Shown piece after piece: positions 50,029-58,823 of a DNA stretch of 64,000 nucleotides. The notes below the pieces were generated by a model. It ran no database searches. It saw only the letters and a program-made list of their open reading frames with translations, and was not told the origin of the DNA. Origin of the DNA: Aggregicoccus sp. 17bor-14 (lineage in GTDB: Bacteria > Myxococcota > Myxococcia > Myxococcales > Myxococcaceae); the NCBI RefSeq assembly GCF_009659535.1, contig NZ_VJZZ01000002.1, positions 557,233-621,232 of the forward strand. The letters run 5' to 3'. The first letter of the stretch is position 1; every line of letters begins with the position of its first letter. Both the position numbers and the translations under genes were made by a program.

Positions 50029-51603
50029 CTAGCCCACCACCGCGCGCAGGAGGCGCTTGAGGGACTGGGCGTGGTGGGGCTTCTCCAGCACGCGGTCCGC
50101 GTGGCGCTCGGTGAAGGCCTGCACGCCCTGACTGAAGGTGTCCGCCGTGACGAAGAGCACGCGCTCGGCCTGCTCGGGCGCCACCTGCTGCAGCCGCGCG
50201 AAGACGTCCATGCCGGTGAGGTCCGGCATCTGCAGGTCGAGCACGATCGCGTCGTAGCGCTCGCCGGCCTCCACGGCTGCGAGCACTTGCTGGCCGCGGG
50301 TGACGGCCTCCACGTCGTGCTCGCGCTCGAGCAGCCGCGCGAGCGCCGTGCCCACCGCCTCGTCGTCGTCCGCCACCAGCACGCGCCCCCGCCGGGTGCT
50401 GCGGTCCATCACCACCACGCTCTCGCGCTTCTGGGGCGCGGCGGCGGAGAGGCCCGGCAGCTCCACCCGGAAGGTGGTGCCCTGGCCCACGCTGCTGCTG
50501 ACCTGGAGGCTGCCGCCCAGCTCGTCCACGATGGACTTGCAGATGGAGAGGCCCAGGCCGGTGCCCTGGCCCGCGGGCTTGGTGGTGAAGAAGGGCTGGA
50601 AGAGGCGCGGCAGGTGCTCGGGCGCGATGCCGCAGCCCGTGTCCTGCACCTCGATGACGACGCGTTCGCCCGGCGCGCGCGCGAGCCGCACCCGCACCTT
50701 GTGCTCCAGGGGGTTGCCGGGCGGGATGGCCTGGGCCGCGTTGACGAGCAGGTTGAGCAGCAGCTGCCCCAGCTTCGCCTCGCTACCGCGCACCGGCGGC
50801 ACGTCTTCGTAGTCGCGCTCGAGCTGCGCGCGCTGGCGCAGGTGCAGGCTGGCCATCTTCAGCGTGGCCTCGAGCGCGGCGCGCACGTCCACGCTGCGCT
50901 GCGCGTCCTCGTCGGGCCGCGCGAAGGTGCGCACGTCGCGCACCAGCTGCCGCATGCGCTCGGCTCCGTCGCGCGTCTCGGTGAGCACCTGCGTGAGGCG
51001 CTGCAGGCGTGCCCCCAGCGCGTCGCCCGCCCTCTGGGCCTCCTGTACCTCCGCGGTCGCGCGCGGGAGCTCGCGATGGAGGTACTCGAGGTTGGCGAGC
51101 ACGTAGGTGAGCGGGTTGTTCAGCTCGTGCACGATGCCGGCCGCGAGCGTGCCCAGCGAGATGAGCCGGTCGCTCTGGCGCACCGAGCCCTGCAGCCGCT
51201 CGTGGTCCTCGGCCAGCTGGTGCTGCTCGAGCGCCCGGCCGATGCGGTGCGTGAGGCCGTCCAGGTCGAAGGGCTTGAGCAGGTAGTCCCAGGCGCCCAG
51301 CCGCAGCGCCTCGATGGAGCTCTCCAGGTTGCCGTACGCCGTCATCACCACGGCGAGGCACGCGGGCTGCTCCGCGCGCAGCCAGCGCAAGAGCTCCAGC
51401 CCGCTCTCGCCGATGAGGTTCTTGTCGATGAGGGCGCAGGCGAAGCGCTCCACCTGCGCCGCGGCGCGCGCCTCGGCCGCGGTGGAGGCCTCCACGGCCC
51501 TCACCCCCAGGTCCTCGAGCACCCGCAGGATGACGTAGCGGACGGAGGCCTCGTCATCGACGACGAGCACACATCCGCGGGAGGGGTCGAAGCGAGGGCT
51601 CAT
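50029..51603 (-). CDS. REC-HisKA-HATPase-REC hybrid sensor kinase
   Basis: A 524-residue soluble protein. The N-terminal receiver has VLVVDDEASV, phospho-acceptor Asp60 in CALIDKNLIG, and Lys110 in YLLKPFD. The kinase core follows with His159 in GIVHELNNPLTYV, then LLNLLVNAAQAI, DTGCGIAPE and GTGLGLSICKSI. A second receiver at about residues 405-524 has VLVADDDEAV, Asp in AIVLDLQMPDLTG, and Lys in VLEKPH. No membrane segment or DNA-binding output is present. It is convergent with the large lipoprotein gene and divergent from its paralogue, so it is a strong candidate member of the same signalling unit. Confidence 0.92.
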   Translation of the reverse strand: MSPRFDPSRGCVLVVDDEASVRYVILRVLEDLGVRAVEASTAAEARAAAQVERFACALIDKNLIGESGLELLRWLRAEQPACLAVVMTAYGNLESSIEALRLGAWDYLLKPFDLDGLTHRIGRALEQHQLAEDHERLQGSVRQSDRLISLGTLAAGIVHELNNPLTYVLANLEYLHRELPRATAEVQEAQRAGDALGARLQRLTQVLTETRDGAERMRQLVRDVRTFARPDEDAQRSVDVRAALEATLKMASLHLRQRAQLERDYEDVPPVRGSEAKLGQLLLNLLVNAAQAIPPGNPLEHKVRVRLARAPGERVVIEVQDTGCGIAPEHLPRLFQPFFTTKPAGQGTGLGLSICKSIVDELGGSLQVSSSVGQGTTFRVELPGLSAAAPQKRESVVVMDRSTRRGRVLVADDDEAVGTALARLLEREHDVEAVTRGQQVLAAVEAGERYDAIVLDLQMPDLTGMDVFARLQQVAPEQAERVLFVTADTFSQGVQAFTERHADRVLEKPHHAQSLKRLLRAVVG

Positions 51604-51638
51604 GGGGAGTGACAGCGGAGATGGGGAGGCGCGCGGAT

Positions 51639-51821
51639 CGTGTCATGCGCCCGCCCCGCACGAAAATTCGGGCCCCTCGCCCCCTTGCCCCAGTGAACAG
51701 GCTTCCACCGGCCCCTCCCCGCGGGCCATGTAAGTGGCGCAGCTTGTCAAGAGAGCCACCCGCCTCCGGCCTCCCGCCCCATGACACGGCGCGCCTACGG
51801 GCGGGGCGGCGGACGTGTCAT
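51639..51821. promoter_or_regulatory. Three CGTGTCAT/ATGACACG octamers in divergent region
   Basis: CGTGTCAT occurs at 51639-51646 and 51814-51821, and its reverse complement ATGACACG at 51781-51788. The last two form an inverted repeat whose arms are 25 nt apart, ending 27 nt before the lipoprotein start. All lie in the 244-bp region between the hybrid kinase gene and the second lipoprotein gene. A shared regulator site is inferred. An exact TTGACA is also present on the minus strand at 51745-51750, but without a good -10. Confidence 0.45.
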
Positions 51822-51847
51822 TTTCCTGCGCTTTCGGACGTACGCGC

Positions 51848-54313
51848 ATGTCTCCCCGGCCCCCGCTCCCCATCGCCCCGCTCGGGGCTGCGCTGCTCTT
51901 GCTGTGGCTCGCGGCTGCGTGCGGCCGTGCGCCGGGAAGCGAGCTGGACCCGCGCCCCGCGCGCCTGGTTCCGGCGCGAGGCGTGCGCCAGCTGCCGGTG
52001 CCGGTGCGCATCGAGGGAGAGAACTTCCAGCCGGTCGCCGTGCGGCAGCTGAGCGGCGGGGCGCCGGTGCGGCTGGATCAGGGCTTCCAGGCCCTGCTCG
52101 GGGACGTGGCGCTGCAGGAGGTGGAGTGGGTGGACGCGCGCACGCTGCGCGCGCAGGTGCCCGCGGGGCTCGCGCCAGGGCTCTACCCGCTCACGGTGGT
52201 GGGCCCGCTGGGGCGGCGCGTGGCGCTGAAGGACGCGTACCGCGTGACGGACGGGCCCTTCGGCGAGCGCGCCGCGGCGCTCGTGGCCACGCTCGCCGCG
52301 TCGCCACCGGTGGTGAGCGAGGGCCAGTTGCTCACCCTCACGCTGCAGGTGCAGAACACCGGAGACGCCACGGCCCTCTCCGTCGAGCCCGGTAGCCCTG
52401 CGCTCGGCGGCAGCGCGGGCCTCGGCCTCGTCTCGGGGCCCACGCCCGCCAGCGCCAGCGTGGCGGGCGGCGCGAGCCAGAGCTTCCGCTGGACCTACCG
52501 GGCGAGCACCAGCGGCACCGCCACGCTGCAGGTGGGCGCGAGCGGCACCGACGCCACGGACGGCCACACCGCCACCGCGGCCTCCGCCAGCGCGAGCGTC
52601 GCCGTGCAGCCGCCCGCGAGCCTCGCCGCCACGCTCTCCTCGCCCGGCGTCGTCGGGCTGGGCGACACCTTCACCGTGACCCTGACCGTGCGCAACGACG
52701 GCGGCACGGCGGCGAACGCCGTCGCGCCTTCGGCGCTGCAGCCGGGCGGCACCGCGACGGCCACGCGGGTGAGCGGCCCCGCGCCCACCTCCGCCACGCT
52801 GCCGGCCGGCGCCTCGCAGGACTTCACCTGGCGCTACACGGCCACCACCGAGGGCTCCCTGTCGCTCTCCGGCAGCGCGAGCGGCACGGACGCGAACAGC
52901 GGCGGCCCCGTCACTGCTGCCTCCACGGCCACCACCTCGCTCATCCGCCGCGCCACCGAGGTGGCCAGCGACCCCTTCGGCGACGGCACCCGCTTCTCCT
53001 ACGTCTTCAGGTACGACGGGCGCATCTACCTGGGCCCCAACAAGAGCGGCAGCGGCGGCGTGCGCATGCTGCCGGACGGCTCGGGCGCGCAGAGCTTCGC
53101 CTTCTCGTTCCCGAAGGACACGACGAGCCACTTCAGCATCAACACCTCGAGCGGGCCCTTTCCCTCCATCGGACGCCCGGGCTGCACGCTCAACACCTCC
53201 GAGTGCGGCCCGGACAACGAGACCGGCCGCGGGCTCTTCTTCACCGGCACCGTGAACGGGCAGGAGTGGCTCACGGCGACCGGCACGAAGGCGCAGGACT
53301 GGAACTACCTCTACATGACCCCCGACAAGGACGACGTGCTCGACTTCCGCTACGTCGATCTGAACACCTTCGCCGGTGGCCAGGCGCGCGGCCTCTCCGC
53401 CGCGCGCTTCTACGCCAACAGCCTCTACCTCGGCGTGCCGGACACCACGGGAAACAGGCCGGGCGTCTTCGTGCTGCGGCGCACCCCGGACGTGGCACCC
53501 GGCCTCGACGTGCCCAACGACGGCAGCGCGCAGGACCTGGCGCTCGGCGGCTTCGAGTACTTCGGCGGGAGCACCACCCTGGGCGCCAAGGCGAACCCCG
53601 CCGCGCTGGTGGGCGTGGACGCGATGGCCGAGCTCAACGGCATGCTGTACCTCGCGAACAACGGCGGCTGCGTGCGCACCACCCGCAACGACCCGCGCCC
53701 CTTCAAGGACTTCCCGGGCGACTGGGCCACCTGCCGCCCCACCGCGTCCGCGTACACGGCGCTCACCTCCATCACCCTGTCCTCGGGCGCGGACCTGGAG
53801 CCCGCGGACCGCGCGGTGCCGGCGCTGGTGCCCTTCGGCGGGCGGCTGTACATGGCGCGCAACACCACCTCGGGGCCGCAGCTCTTCGCGTGCTCGCCGG
53901 GCGCCACCGGCGCTGCCAGCGACTGCGACGCGGGCGACTGGTCGCTGGTGGCACCCAACAGCAGCGGCGACGCGCGGCTCACGCAGTTCGACACCGCGGG
54001 CAACACGCGCCTCACGCTGCTCGCCGCGACCGCGTCGCACCTCTACGTGGGCTTCAACAACGCGGACAACGGCCTCGTCCTCTTCCGCACCAGCAGCCCC
54101 ACCGCGAGCGCGCGCAGCGACTTCCGCGGCCTGCTGGACTGCCCGGCGGACCAGGCCCCGGGAGACTGCCAGGGCCTGGGACAGAACGGGCTCGGCGTCG
54201 GCGCAACCCGCATCTTCGACAGCGTGGCGCTCGGCTTCGACGGCAAGAGCTACTTGTTCCTGACGGCCGGCACCGGGACGAGCGCGGTACGCGTGTTCCG
54301 CATCGCGGACTGA
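51848..54313 (+). CDS. Large CARDB lipoprotein, paralogue of the 46887-50015 product
   Basis: An 821-residue lipoprotein with lipobox LAAACG near residue 25. An IPT/TIG-like domain (VRIEGENFQPVAVRQLSGG to PGLYPLTVVGP) matches that of its paralogue almost phrase for phrase (ATPVVIEGARFEPLAVRHLS). Only two CARDB-like repeats follow (TLQVQNTGD and TLTVRNDGG) instead of four. The ~458-residue C-terminal domain again carries SDPFGDGTRFS, CGPDNETGRG, DWNYLYMT, LYLANNGG, DCDAGDW, LYVGFNNA and a final VRVFRI. It is followed by a strong hairpin. The function is unknown; a surface or secreted sensor or adhesin is possible. Confidence 0.82.
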   Translation: MSPRPPLPIAPLGAALLLLWLAAACGRAPGSELDPRPARLVPARGVRQLPVPVRIEGENFQPVAVRQLSGGAPVRLDQGFQALLGDVALQEVEWVDARTLRAQVPAGLAPGLYPLTVVGPLGRRVALKDAYRVTDGPFGERAAALVATLAASPPVVSEGQLLTLTLQVQNTGDATALSVEPGSPALGGSAGLGLVSGPTPASASVAGGASQSFRWTYRASTSGTATLQVGASGTDATDGHTATAASASASVAVQPPASLAATLSSPGVVGLGDTFTVTLTVRNDGGTAANAVAPSALQPGGTATATRVSGPAPTSATLPAGASQDFTWRYTATTEGSLSLSGSASGTDANSGGPVTAASTATTSLIRRATEVASDPFGDGTRFSYVFRYDGRIYLGPNKSGSGGVRMLPDGSGAQSFAFSFPKDTTSHFSINTSSGPFPSIGRPGCTLNTSECGPDNETGRGLFFTGTVNGQEWLTATGTKAQDWNYLYMTPDKDDVLDFRYVDLNTFAGGQARGLSAARFYANSLYLGVPDTTGNRPGVFVLRRTPDVAPGLDVPNDGSAQDLALGGFEYFGGSTTLGAKANPAALVGVDAMAELNGMLYLANNGGCVRTTRNDPRPFKDFPGDWATCRPTASAYTALTSITLSSGADLEPADRAVPALVPFGGRLYMARNTTSGPQLFACSPGATGAASDCDAGDWSLVAPNSSGDARLTQFDTAGNTRLTLLAATASHLYVGFNNADNGLVLFRTSSPTASARSDFRGLLDCPADQAPGDCQGLGQNGLGVGATRIFDSVALGFDGKSYLFLTAGTGTSAVRVFRIAD

Positions 54314-54344
54314 GGGCGCGCAGGAGGAGGCCTCCTGCGCGCCC
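54314..54344. terminator. Strong bidirectional hairpin terminator
   Basis: A perfect 14-base stem, GGGCGCGCAGGAGG with its reverse complement, and a three-base loop begin directly after the lipoprotein stop and lie between convergent genes. No U-tract is evident, as is common in GC-rich genomes. Confidence 0.7.
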
Positions 54345-54365
54345 GCTCGTCACGTCACGCGCGCC

Positions 54366-56447
54366 TCAGGGCACCGTCGCGTCGAAGGACTGGCCGTCGT
54401 CCACGCAGGCGGTGTTCACGCCCTGGTCGTGCGGCGCGCACACCTGCACGCTGCCCGCCGTCTGGGCGCCCTTGCTGTCGGTGGCGACGAAGCGCACGCG
54501 GTACACGCGGTCGCTGCCCGAGCCGGAGCGCTCCGCGCGCAGCTGTGCGCGAGAAGTGCCCACGCCGGTGGCGTCCGGCGCGGTGTTGCCCGAGCCCTGT
54601 CCGCGCACCGGCTCGTCCTGGGTGACGCCGGTGATGGTGATGCTCACCGCGTCCCCGTCCGGGTCGCGCACGTTGAGGATGTCCACCGCGGTGAGGTCGT
54701 GGTTCGCCGGCCACAGCGACGCGACGCTGGGCACCGCGCCCGAGACGTCCGGCGGGTGGTTGCCGCCGGTGCCGCCGCCGCCGTCGTCACCACCGCCGCC
54801 ATCGTCCGGAGGAGGTCCGGTCACGGTGCCGATGGCCTCCGCGAGCGCGTCCACCACCTCGGAGGCGGTCGCCGCGGGGAACACCTCGCCGCCGGTGGCG
54901 TGCGACAGGTAGGTGAGCTGGGAGAGCGCCTGCCAGTCGAAGCCGATGACCACGCTGTGGATGTGCACGGGGCTGGGCGTGGTGCCGAGACTGGGCGCGG
55001 CGGCGGCCAGCGTGGTGGACGCCAGGGTCACGCTGCCCTCCGGGGCGAGCGCTGCCGCCGCGGCCGTCTGCACGCTCACGTCCTGCGCGAGCGCGATGAC
55101 GCTGCCGGTGGAGGCGCCGGTGAAGGGGTCCGGATCGTGGCCGGGCGCGTCCGTCATCAGGATGATGGCGCGCTCCACCATGTCCCCCTCGCGCCAGGGC
55201 GTGAGCCCGTCCGCGTCGAGGGTGTGGGTGAGCGCCGTCATGGCCGCCTCGGGCGTGTCGTTGCCGCCGCCCGCGGACGTGGGCAGCGCGCCCACCACGC
55301 TCGCCTGTTGGTTGCTGAAGGGCAGGCGCGCCAGGTACGGGTAGTCCCCCGGGTCTCCGTAGGGGTTGCTGGGGAAGTCCTTGTAGTCCACCACGGCCAC
55401 GCGCGTGCCCTCGGACACGTTGCCGTTCTCGTCCGGGGGCTCGATGAGCTTGGACACGAGGCTGGACGCGCCGGCGCGCACGGCGCCGAGGTCGTCCCAC
55501 ATGGAGCCGGTGGTGTCGATGGCGAGCGCCACGTCCGTGCAGTCCTTCAGCCAGGTGCAGATGCGCTGCGGCTTCTCCCAGGAGAGGCCCCCGCGCGCGT
55601 TGGTCCCGAAGGAGCGCTTGGCGGACACGAAGGTGTCGTAGCCGGTCAGCTTCTTGGGCCAGTGCCGCTCCTCGGTGCGGTTGCGGTCGAAGGAGACGAA
55701 GGGGAAGGTGAGCGGCGAGACGCCCGGCTTGCCCTCCCAGGGCTTGAAGGTGAAGCCCCCCGTGGTGCCCTCGGCCTTGGACGGGTCGATGAGCGCGCAG
55801 TCGAAGGGGCTCTTCGTGTCGGTCGCCGGGGCGCACCGGTGCCACTCCATGCCGCCCTTGGACGAGACGCTCGGGTCCTCGGTGATGACGAGCGCGTCCT
55901 TCGAGGCGTCGTAGATGTCGTTGAAGATGGTCTCGCACCCGCCGTCCTTGCAGGCGTACCAGGCACCCCACGCCGCCTTGCGCTTGCCGGCCTTGGTGGT
56001 GGCCTTGCTCGAGCGCCAGCGGCGCAGCACCTCGCCCGCCACCACGGGCGCGGCGCGCGCGGTGTCCACGGCGGCCGGGGCGGCCACGTCCGCGCCGAGG
56101 CCCGCGGAGTCCAGTTGCCACATGCCGACGCCGGCGTGGAAGAAGGCCCGCACGTACTTGGGCTGGGTGCCGCCGAAGGACTCGAGGCTGGACTGCAGGT
56201 CGAAGCGGCCCAGCGCCATGGGCGAGGGCACGCCCGTCACCTTGGCAGCGGACTCGTCGTAGGTGATGGCGATGAGCATCGCCGCGAGCTCGTTCGCCTT
56301 GAGGTCCGTCACCTTCCGGTTGGCCGCGAGGCCGGAGGCGGCCGCGCTCTTCGCGTCCGCGAGGGGCCCGCTGCCGAAGCGGTAGGCGGCGTGTGCGGGG
56401 AGCGCCAGGGCGAGCAGCAACAGCGAGAGCAGTCGATGGTTGCGCAT
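54366..56447 (-). CDS. Secreted von Willebrand factor A-domain protein
   Basis: A 693-residue exported protein with signal peptide ending near AHA-AYR. An N-terminal ~290-residue region of unknown type (KANELAAMLIAITYDESAAK, FFHAGVGMWQLDSAGLG) precedes a VWA domain with MIDAS motif DTTGSMWDD at Asp311. The Thr and Asp positions of later loops are visible around GGGNDTPEAAM and MTDAPGHDPDP. A Gly/Asp linker and a C-terminal Ig-like region (SLWPANHDLTAVDI, DPDGDAVSITITG, TQDEPV) follow. VWA domains bind proteins in a metal-dependent way. It lies 8 nt after the next gene in one operon. Confidence 0.82.
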   Translation of the reverse strand: MRNHRLLSLLLLALALPAHAAYRFGSGPLADAKSAAASGLAANRKVTDLKANELAAMLIAITYDESAAKVTGVPSPMALGRFDLQSSLESFGGTQPKYVRAFFHAGVGMWQLDSAGLGADVAAPAAVDTARAAPVVAGEVLRRWRSSKATTKAGKRKAAWGAWYACKDGGCETIFNDIYDASKDALVITEDPSVSSKGGMEWHRCAPATDTKSPFDCALIDPSKAEGTTGGFTFKPWEGKPGVSPLTFPFVSFDRNRTEERHWPKKLTGYDTFVSAKRSFGTNARGGLSWEKPQRICTWLKDCTDVALAIDTTGSMWDDLGAVRAGASSLVSKLIEPPDENGNVSEGTRVAVVDYKDFPSNPYGDPGDYPYLARLPFSNQQASVVGALPTSAGGGNDTPEAAMTALTHTLDADGLTPWREGDMVERAIILMTDAPGHDPDPFTGASTGSVIALAQDVSVQTAAAAALAPEGSVTLASTTLAAAAPSLGTTPSPVHIHSVVIGFDWQALSQLTYLSHATGGEVFPAATASEVVDALAEAIGTVTGPPPDDGGGGDDGGGGTGGNHPPDVSGAVPSVASLWPANHDLTAVDILNVRDPDGDAVSITITGVTQDEPVRGQGSGNTAPDATGVGTSRAQLRAERSGSGSDRVYRVRFVATDSKGAQTAGSVQVCAPHDQGVNTACVDDGQSFDATVP

Positions 56448-56455
56448 GGCGGTCC

Positions 56456-57367
56456 TCACTTTCCGGAGACCCAGTAGATGCGGGACAGGGTGTGCAGCGA
56501 GGCCGCATCGGGCCCGCTCACGGTGACGGGGGCGAACTGCGCGCTCGCCTCCTCGTAGGTGGTGTCCACGTCCTCGGGCGCGGGCTCGGTGACGAGCGCG
56601 ACGACGCGGCCCTTGTCGAGCCACGCCACCGCGAGCGTCACGCTCGAGGCGGGCGTGCCGAGCGCGCGGAAGCCCACGCTCTGCACGTAGGGGTAGGGCG
56701 CGTCCTGGCGCGGCTCACCGCGGAAGCTGGGGGCGCCCTGGGGCAGCTCCCAGCCGGCCTGCACCAGGTAGTCGCGGGTGGCGCCCGGCAGGGGCGCCTC
56801 CGCGCGCACGCTCCAGCGCACCTGCGCGACGCTCGTCGCCGGCACGCCCGACTCGAGCGAGAAGGGGGCGGGCTCACCCGGCCGCAGCAGCGACACCGGC
56901 GCCTGCGCGCTCAAGGTGTCCAGCACCGCGCCGTCCGCGCCCACCAGCTCCGCCTGCACCGTGGCCACGCCCACCGCGGCCGCGGTGTCGTTGCGCACCA
57001 GGCCCAGGGCGCTCCAGCCTCCGGTGCCGAAGTCGCGCACCGTGAGCGAGTCGGGCACGAGCACCACGCCCGCACCGCTCACCTCGGCCGCGTAGCCGGG
57101 GCCCTCGTAGCCGCGCAGGGCCGTGGGCACGCGCGGTGCCGCGGCGCGGGCGGCCCTCGACGGCGGCGCGCCGCACTTGCGCCCCTCGCCGGGCCGCACC
57201 GCCTTGAGGCAGCCGTCGGCGTCGTACACCTCCGGGTGCAGCGCCTCGCGCGACGGCAGCTCCGGCAGCGGCACCGGCGTGCGCGCCGCCTGCGCCCACG
57301 CCGAACCCGCAAAGACGAAACAGGCCGCGGCTGCAAGCAGCCGCACCCAGGTTCTCTCGAGCATCAT
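56456..57367 (-). CDS. Secreted hypothetical protein, partner of the VWA protein
   Basis: A 303-residue exported protein with signal peptide ending near AWA-QAA. The N-terminal part is Arg/Pro-rich with two cysteines (ADGCLKAV and RKCGAPP). The rest is beta-rich with a domain resembling an uncharacterised Ig-like fold (SALGLVRNDTAAAVGVATVQ, APFSLESGVPA). No family was recognised. It is the first gene of a two-gene operon, with the VWA-domain gene 8 nt downstream, which suggests the two secreted products act together. Two adjacent ATG codons exist at the start. Confidence 0.7.
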   Translation of the reverse strand: MMLERTWVRLLAAAACFVFAGSAWAQAARTPVPLPELPSREALHPEVYDADGCLKAVRPGEGRKCGAPPSRAARAAAPRVPTALRGYEGPGYAAEVSGAGVVLVPDSLTVRDFGTGGWSALGLVRNDTAAAVGVATVQAELVGADGAVLDTLSAQAPVSLLRPGEPAPFSLESGVPATSVAQVRWSVRAEAPLPGATRDYLVQAGWELPQGAPSFRGEPRQDAPYPYVQSVGFRALGTPASSVTLAVAWLDKGRVVALVTEPAPEDVDTTYEEASAQFAPVTVSGPDAASLHTLSRIYWVSGK

Positions 57368-57444
57368 GTGTGTGCTTCCCCCTCTGCCGCGCACGGATGC
57401 GCCCGGCACCTACACGGTAGGAGAAGACTTGCGGGCGCTGCTAG

Positions 57445-57810
57445 AGGGGGGCGCATGACGCGCGCGCCCGGCGCGCCGCGTCGAGCCCGGACTGGTCCTC
57501 GCGTGCAGTTGACGGGCGCCCGCTGCCCGAGCTGATGCGCGAGCACGGAATCACGAACGAGGAGCAGTACCTGGCGAAGCGCCCGCTCTTCGCCGCGAAG
57601 CCGGACTACACGCTCACCCTCCAGCACGGCATGCCCTGGTTCCAGCGCTACGAGCTGCGGGTGGATGGCGGCGCGTGGAAGCAGGTGCCGGGGGACACGC
57701 TGCCCCTGAAGCTGCACCCCGGGCTCAACACCCTCGAGGTGCGCGCGGTGAACCAGGCCGGGGCCGCCGGCCCCGTGAACCGGATGAAGATCCGCTGCGC
57801 GGCCGACGCC
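57445..57810 (+). pseudogene. 5'-truncated remnant (copy 1) of an unidentified gene
   Basis: An open frame after a TAG at 57442-57444 contains protein-like sequence from about 57511 on: RPLPELMREHGITNEEQYLA, then YTLTLQHGMPWFQRYELRVD, LHPGLNTLEVRAVNQAGAAG and RMKIRCAA. This looks like the C-terminal end of a larger secreted protein with a beta-sandwich finish. The N-terminal part is missing and the natural stop has been lost. The frame runs into the tail of the oppositely oriented protease-like gene at 57811. The first ATG is at 57535, so a short protein could in principle still be made. Confidence 0.55.
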
Positions 57811-58674
57811 TCAAGGGGTCAGGCGCAGGCGGTGGTGCGCGAGATCGAAGGTGAGCGCGAAGCGCTGCAGGAAGCCACTGCCCACCAGCAGCTCCGTCTG
57901 CAGCTCCGGGCTGAACACCACGTGCGGGTGCTCCTCGCGAAAGGCGCCGAGCTCGAGCGGGACCGTGAGCTCGCCCACGCGGGTGTCCGTGGTGCCGAAG
58001 GCCTGGTTCCACAGGCGCGGGCCCTCCTTCGCGGGCGCGCGCAGGGGCAGCTCCGACTCCATCGCCGCCGGCACGTAGAAGTCGCCGCGCGCCCCCGTGT
58101 CCAGGTTGAACCACAGCGTGCGCGCTCCCGCCCGGAAGGGCACGTAGGGCATCCGCTCGCGCAGCGCGTAGTCCACGATGCCGCGCCCATCGGCCGGGGG
58201 GAGGGCGCCCTGCGCGGCCCAGGTGAGCGTGCGGCCGGGGTAGTCGAGCGTGAGCAGCCCCTCGGTGAAGACGTTGAAGCCGAGCACGCCATCCACGTCG
58301 AGCTCCGGCTCGACCACGGCCGCCACGTCCACGAGCCGCACGCTGCCCAGCTCGAGCGCCTGCACCTGCACCACCTCCCGGCCCTTTCCGGAGTAGAGCA
58401 CCCGCAGTCCCGCCGCCTGCGCAACGGAGCGGTTCACCGAGACGACGTTGCCTCCCGCATCCACGAGGAAGCGGAAGGGGCCCTTCCCGTCCAGCCGCAC
58501 GAGGACGATGGGCTGGGTCACCTCGCCGACGAGGCGCACCGAGGTGAGCGGCGCGGCGCGCTCCACGCGGGCGGCGCCGGCGCGCACCCGGGCGAGCAGC
58601 GCCGGGCTCAGGCCGGAGCCGCAGCCGAGCAGGAGCAGGAGGGAGAGACGGAACGCGAGGAACGTTGCACGCAC
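57811..58674 (-). CDS. Aspartyl-protease-like (retropepsin-fold) lipoprotein
   Basis: A 287-residue lipoprotein with lipobox LLLLGCGS. The fold is of the retroviral aspartyl-protease type with two lobes. The first motif is FLVDAGGNVVSVN, in which the usual D-T/S-G is DAG. The second is FNLDTGARGDFYV with a full DTG. GVLGFNVFTEGLLTLDYPGR matches the lobe-closing ILGxxFL pattern. Related bacterial proteins are clan AA aspartic protease homologues of mostly unknown target. The altered first motif may lower or abolish protease activity. It is bracketed by two remnants of one unrelated gene. Confidence 0.82.
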   Translation of the reverse strand: MRATFLAFRLSLLLLLGCGSGLSPALLARVRAGAARVERAAPLTSVRLVGEVTQPIVLVRLDGKGPFRFLVDAGGNVVSVNRSVAQAAGLRVLYSGKGREVVQVQALELGSVRLVDVAAVVEPELDVDGVLGFNVFTEGLLTLDYPGRTLTWAAQGALPPADGRGIVDYALRERMPYVPFRAGARTLWFNLDTGARGDFYVPAAMESELPLRAPAKEGPRLWNQAFGTTDTRVGELTVPLELGAFREEHPHVVFSPELQTELLVGSGFLQRFALTFDLAHHRLRLTP

Positions 58675-58823
58675 GAGGCACCTCTTGCGCGTCGCCCCCG
58701 AGTTTCACCGTGGCACTTGGTGTCGGGCGCGTCGCGACGAGGGGTGCGCGGCGGGGTGCCTCCCGCCGTGTTGCTCGCGCGACGATGGCGGGCCGAGCGC
58801 GCAGCTGTCAAGCCGCGTGGCTG

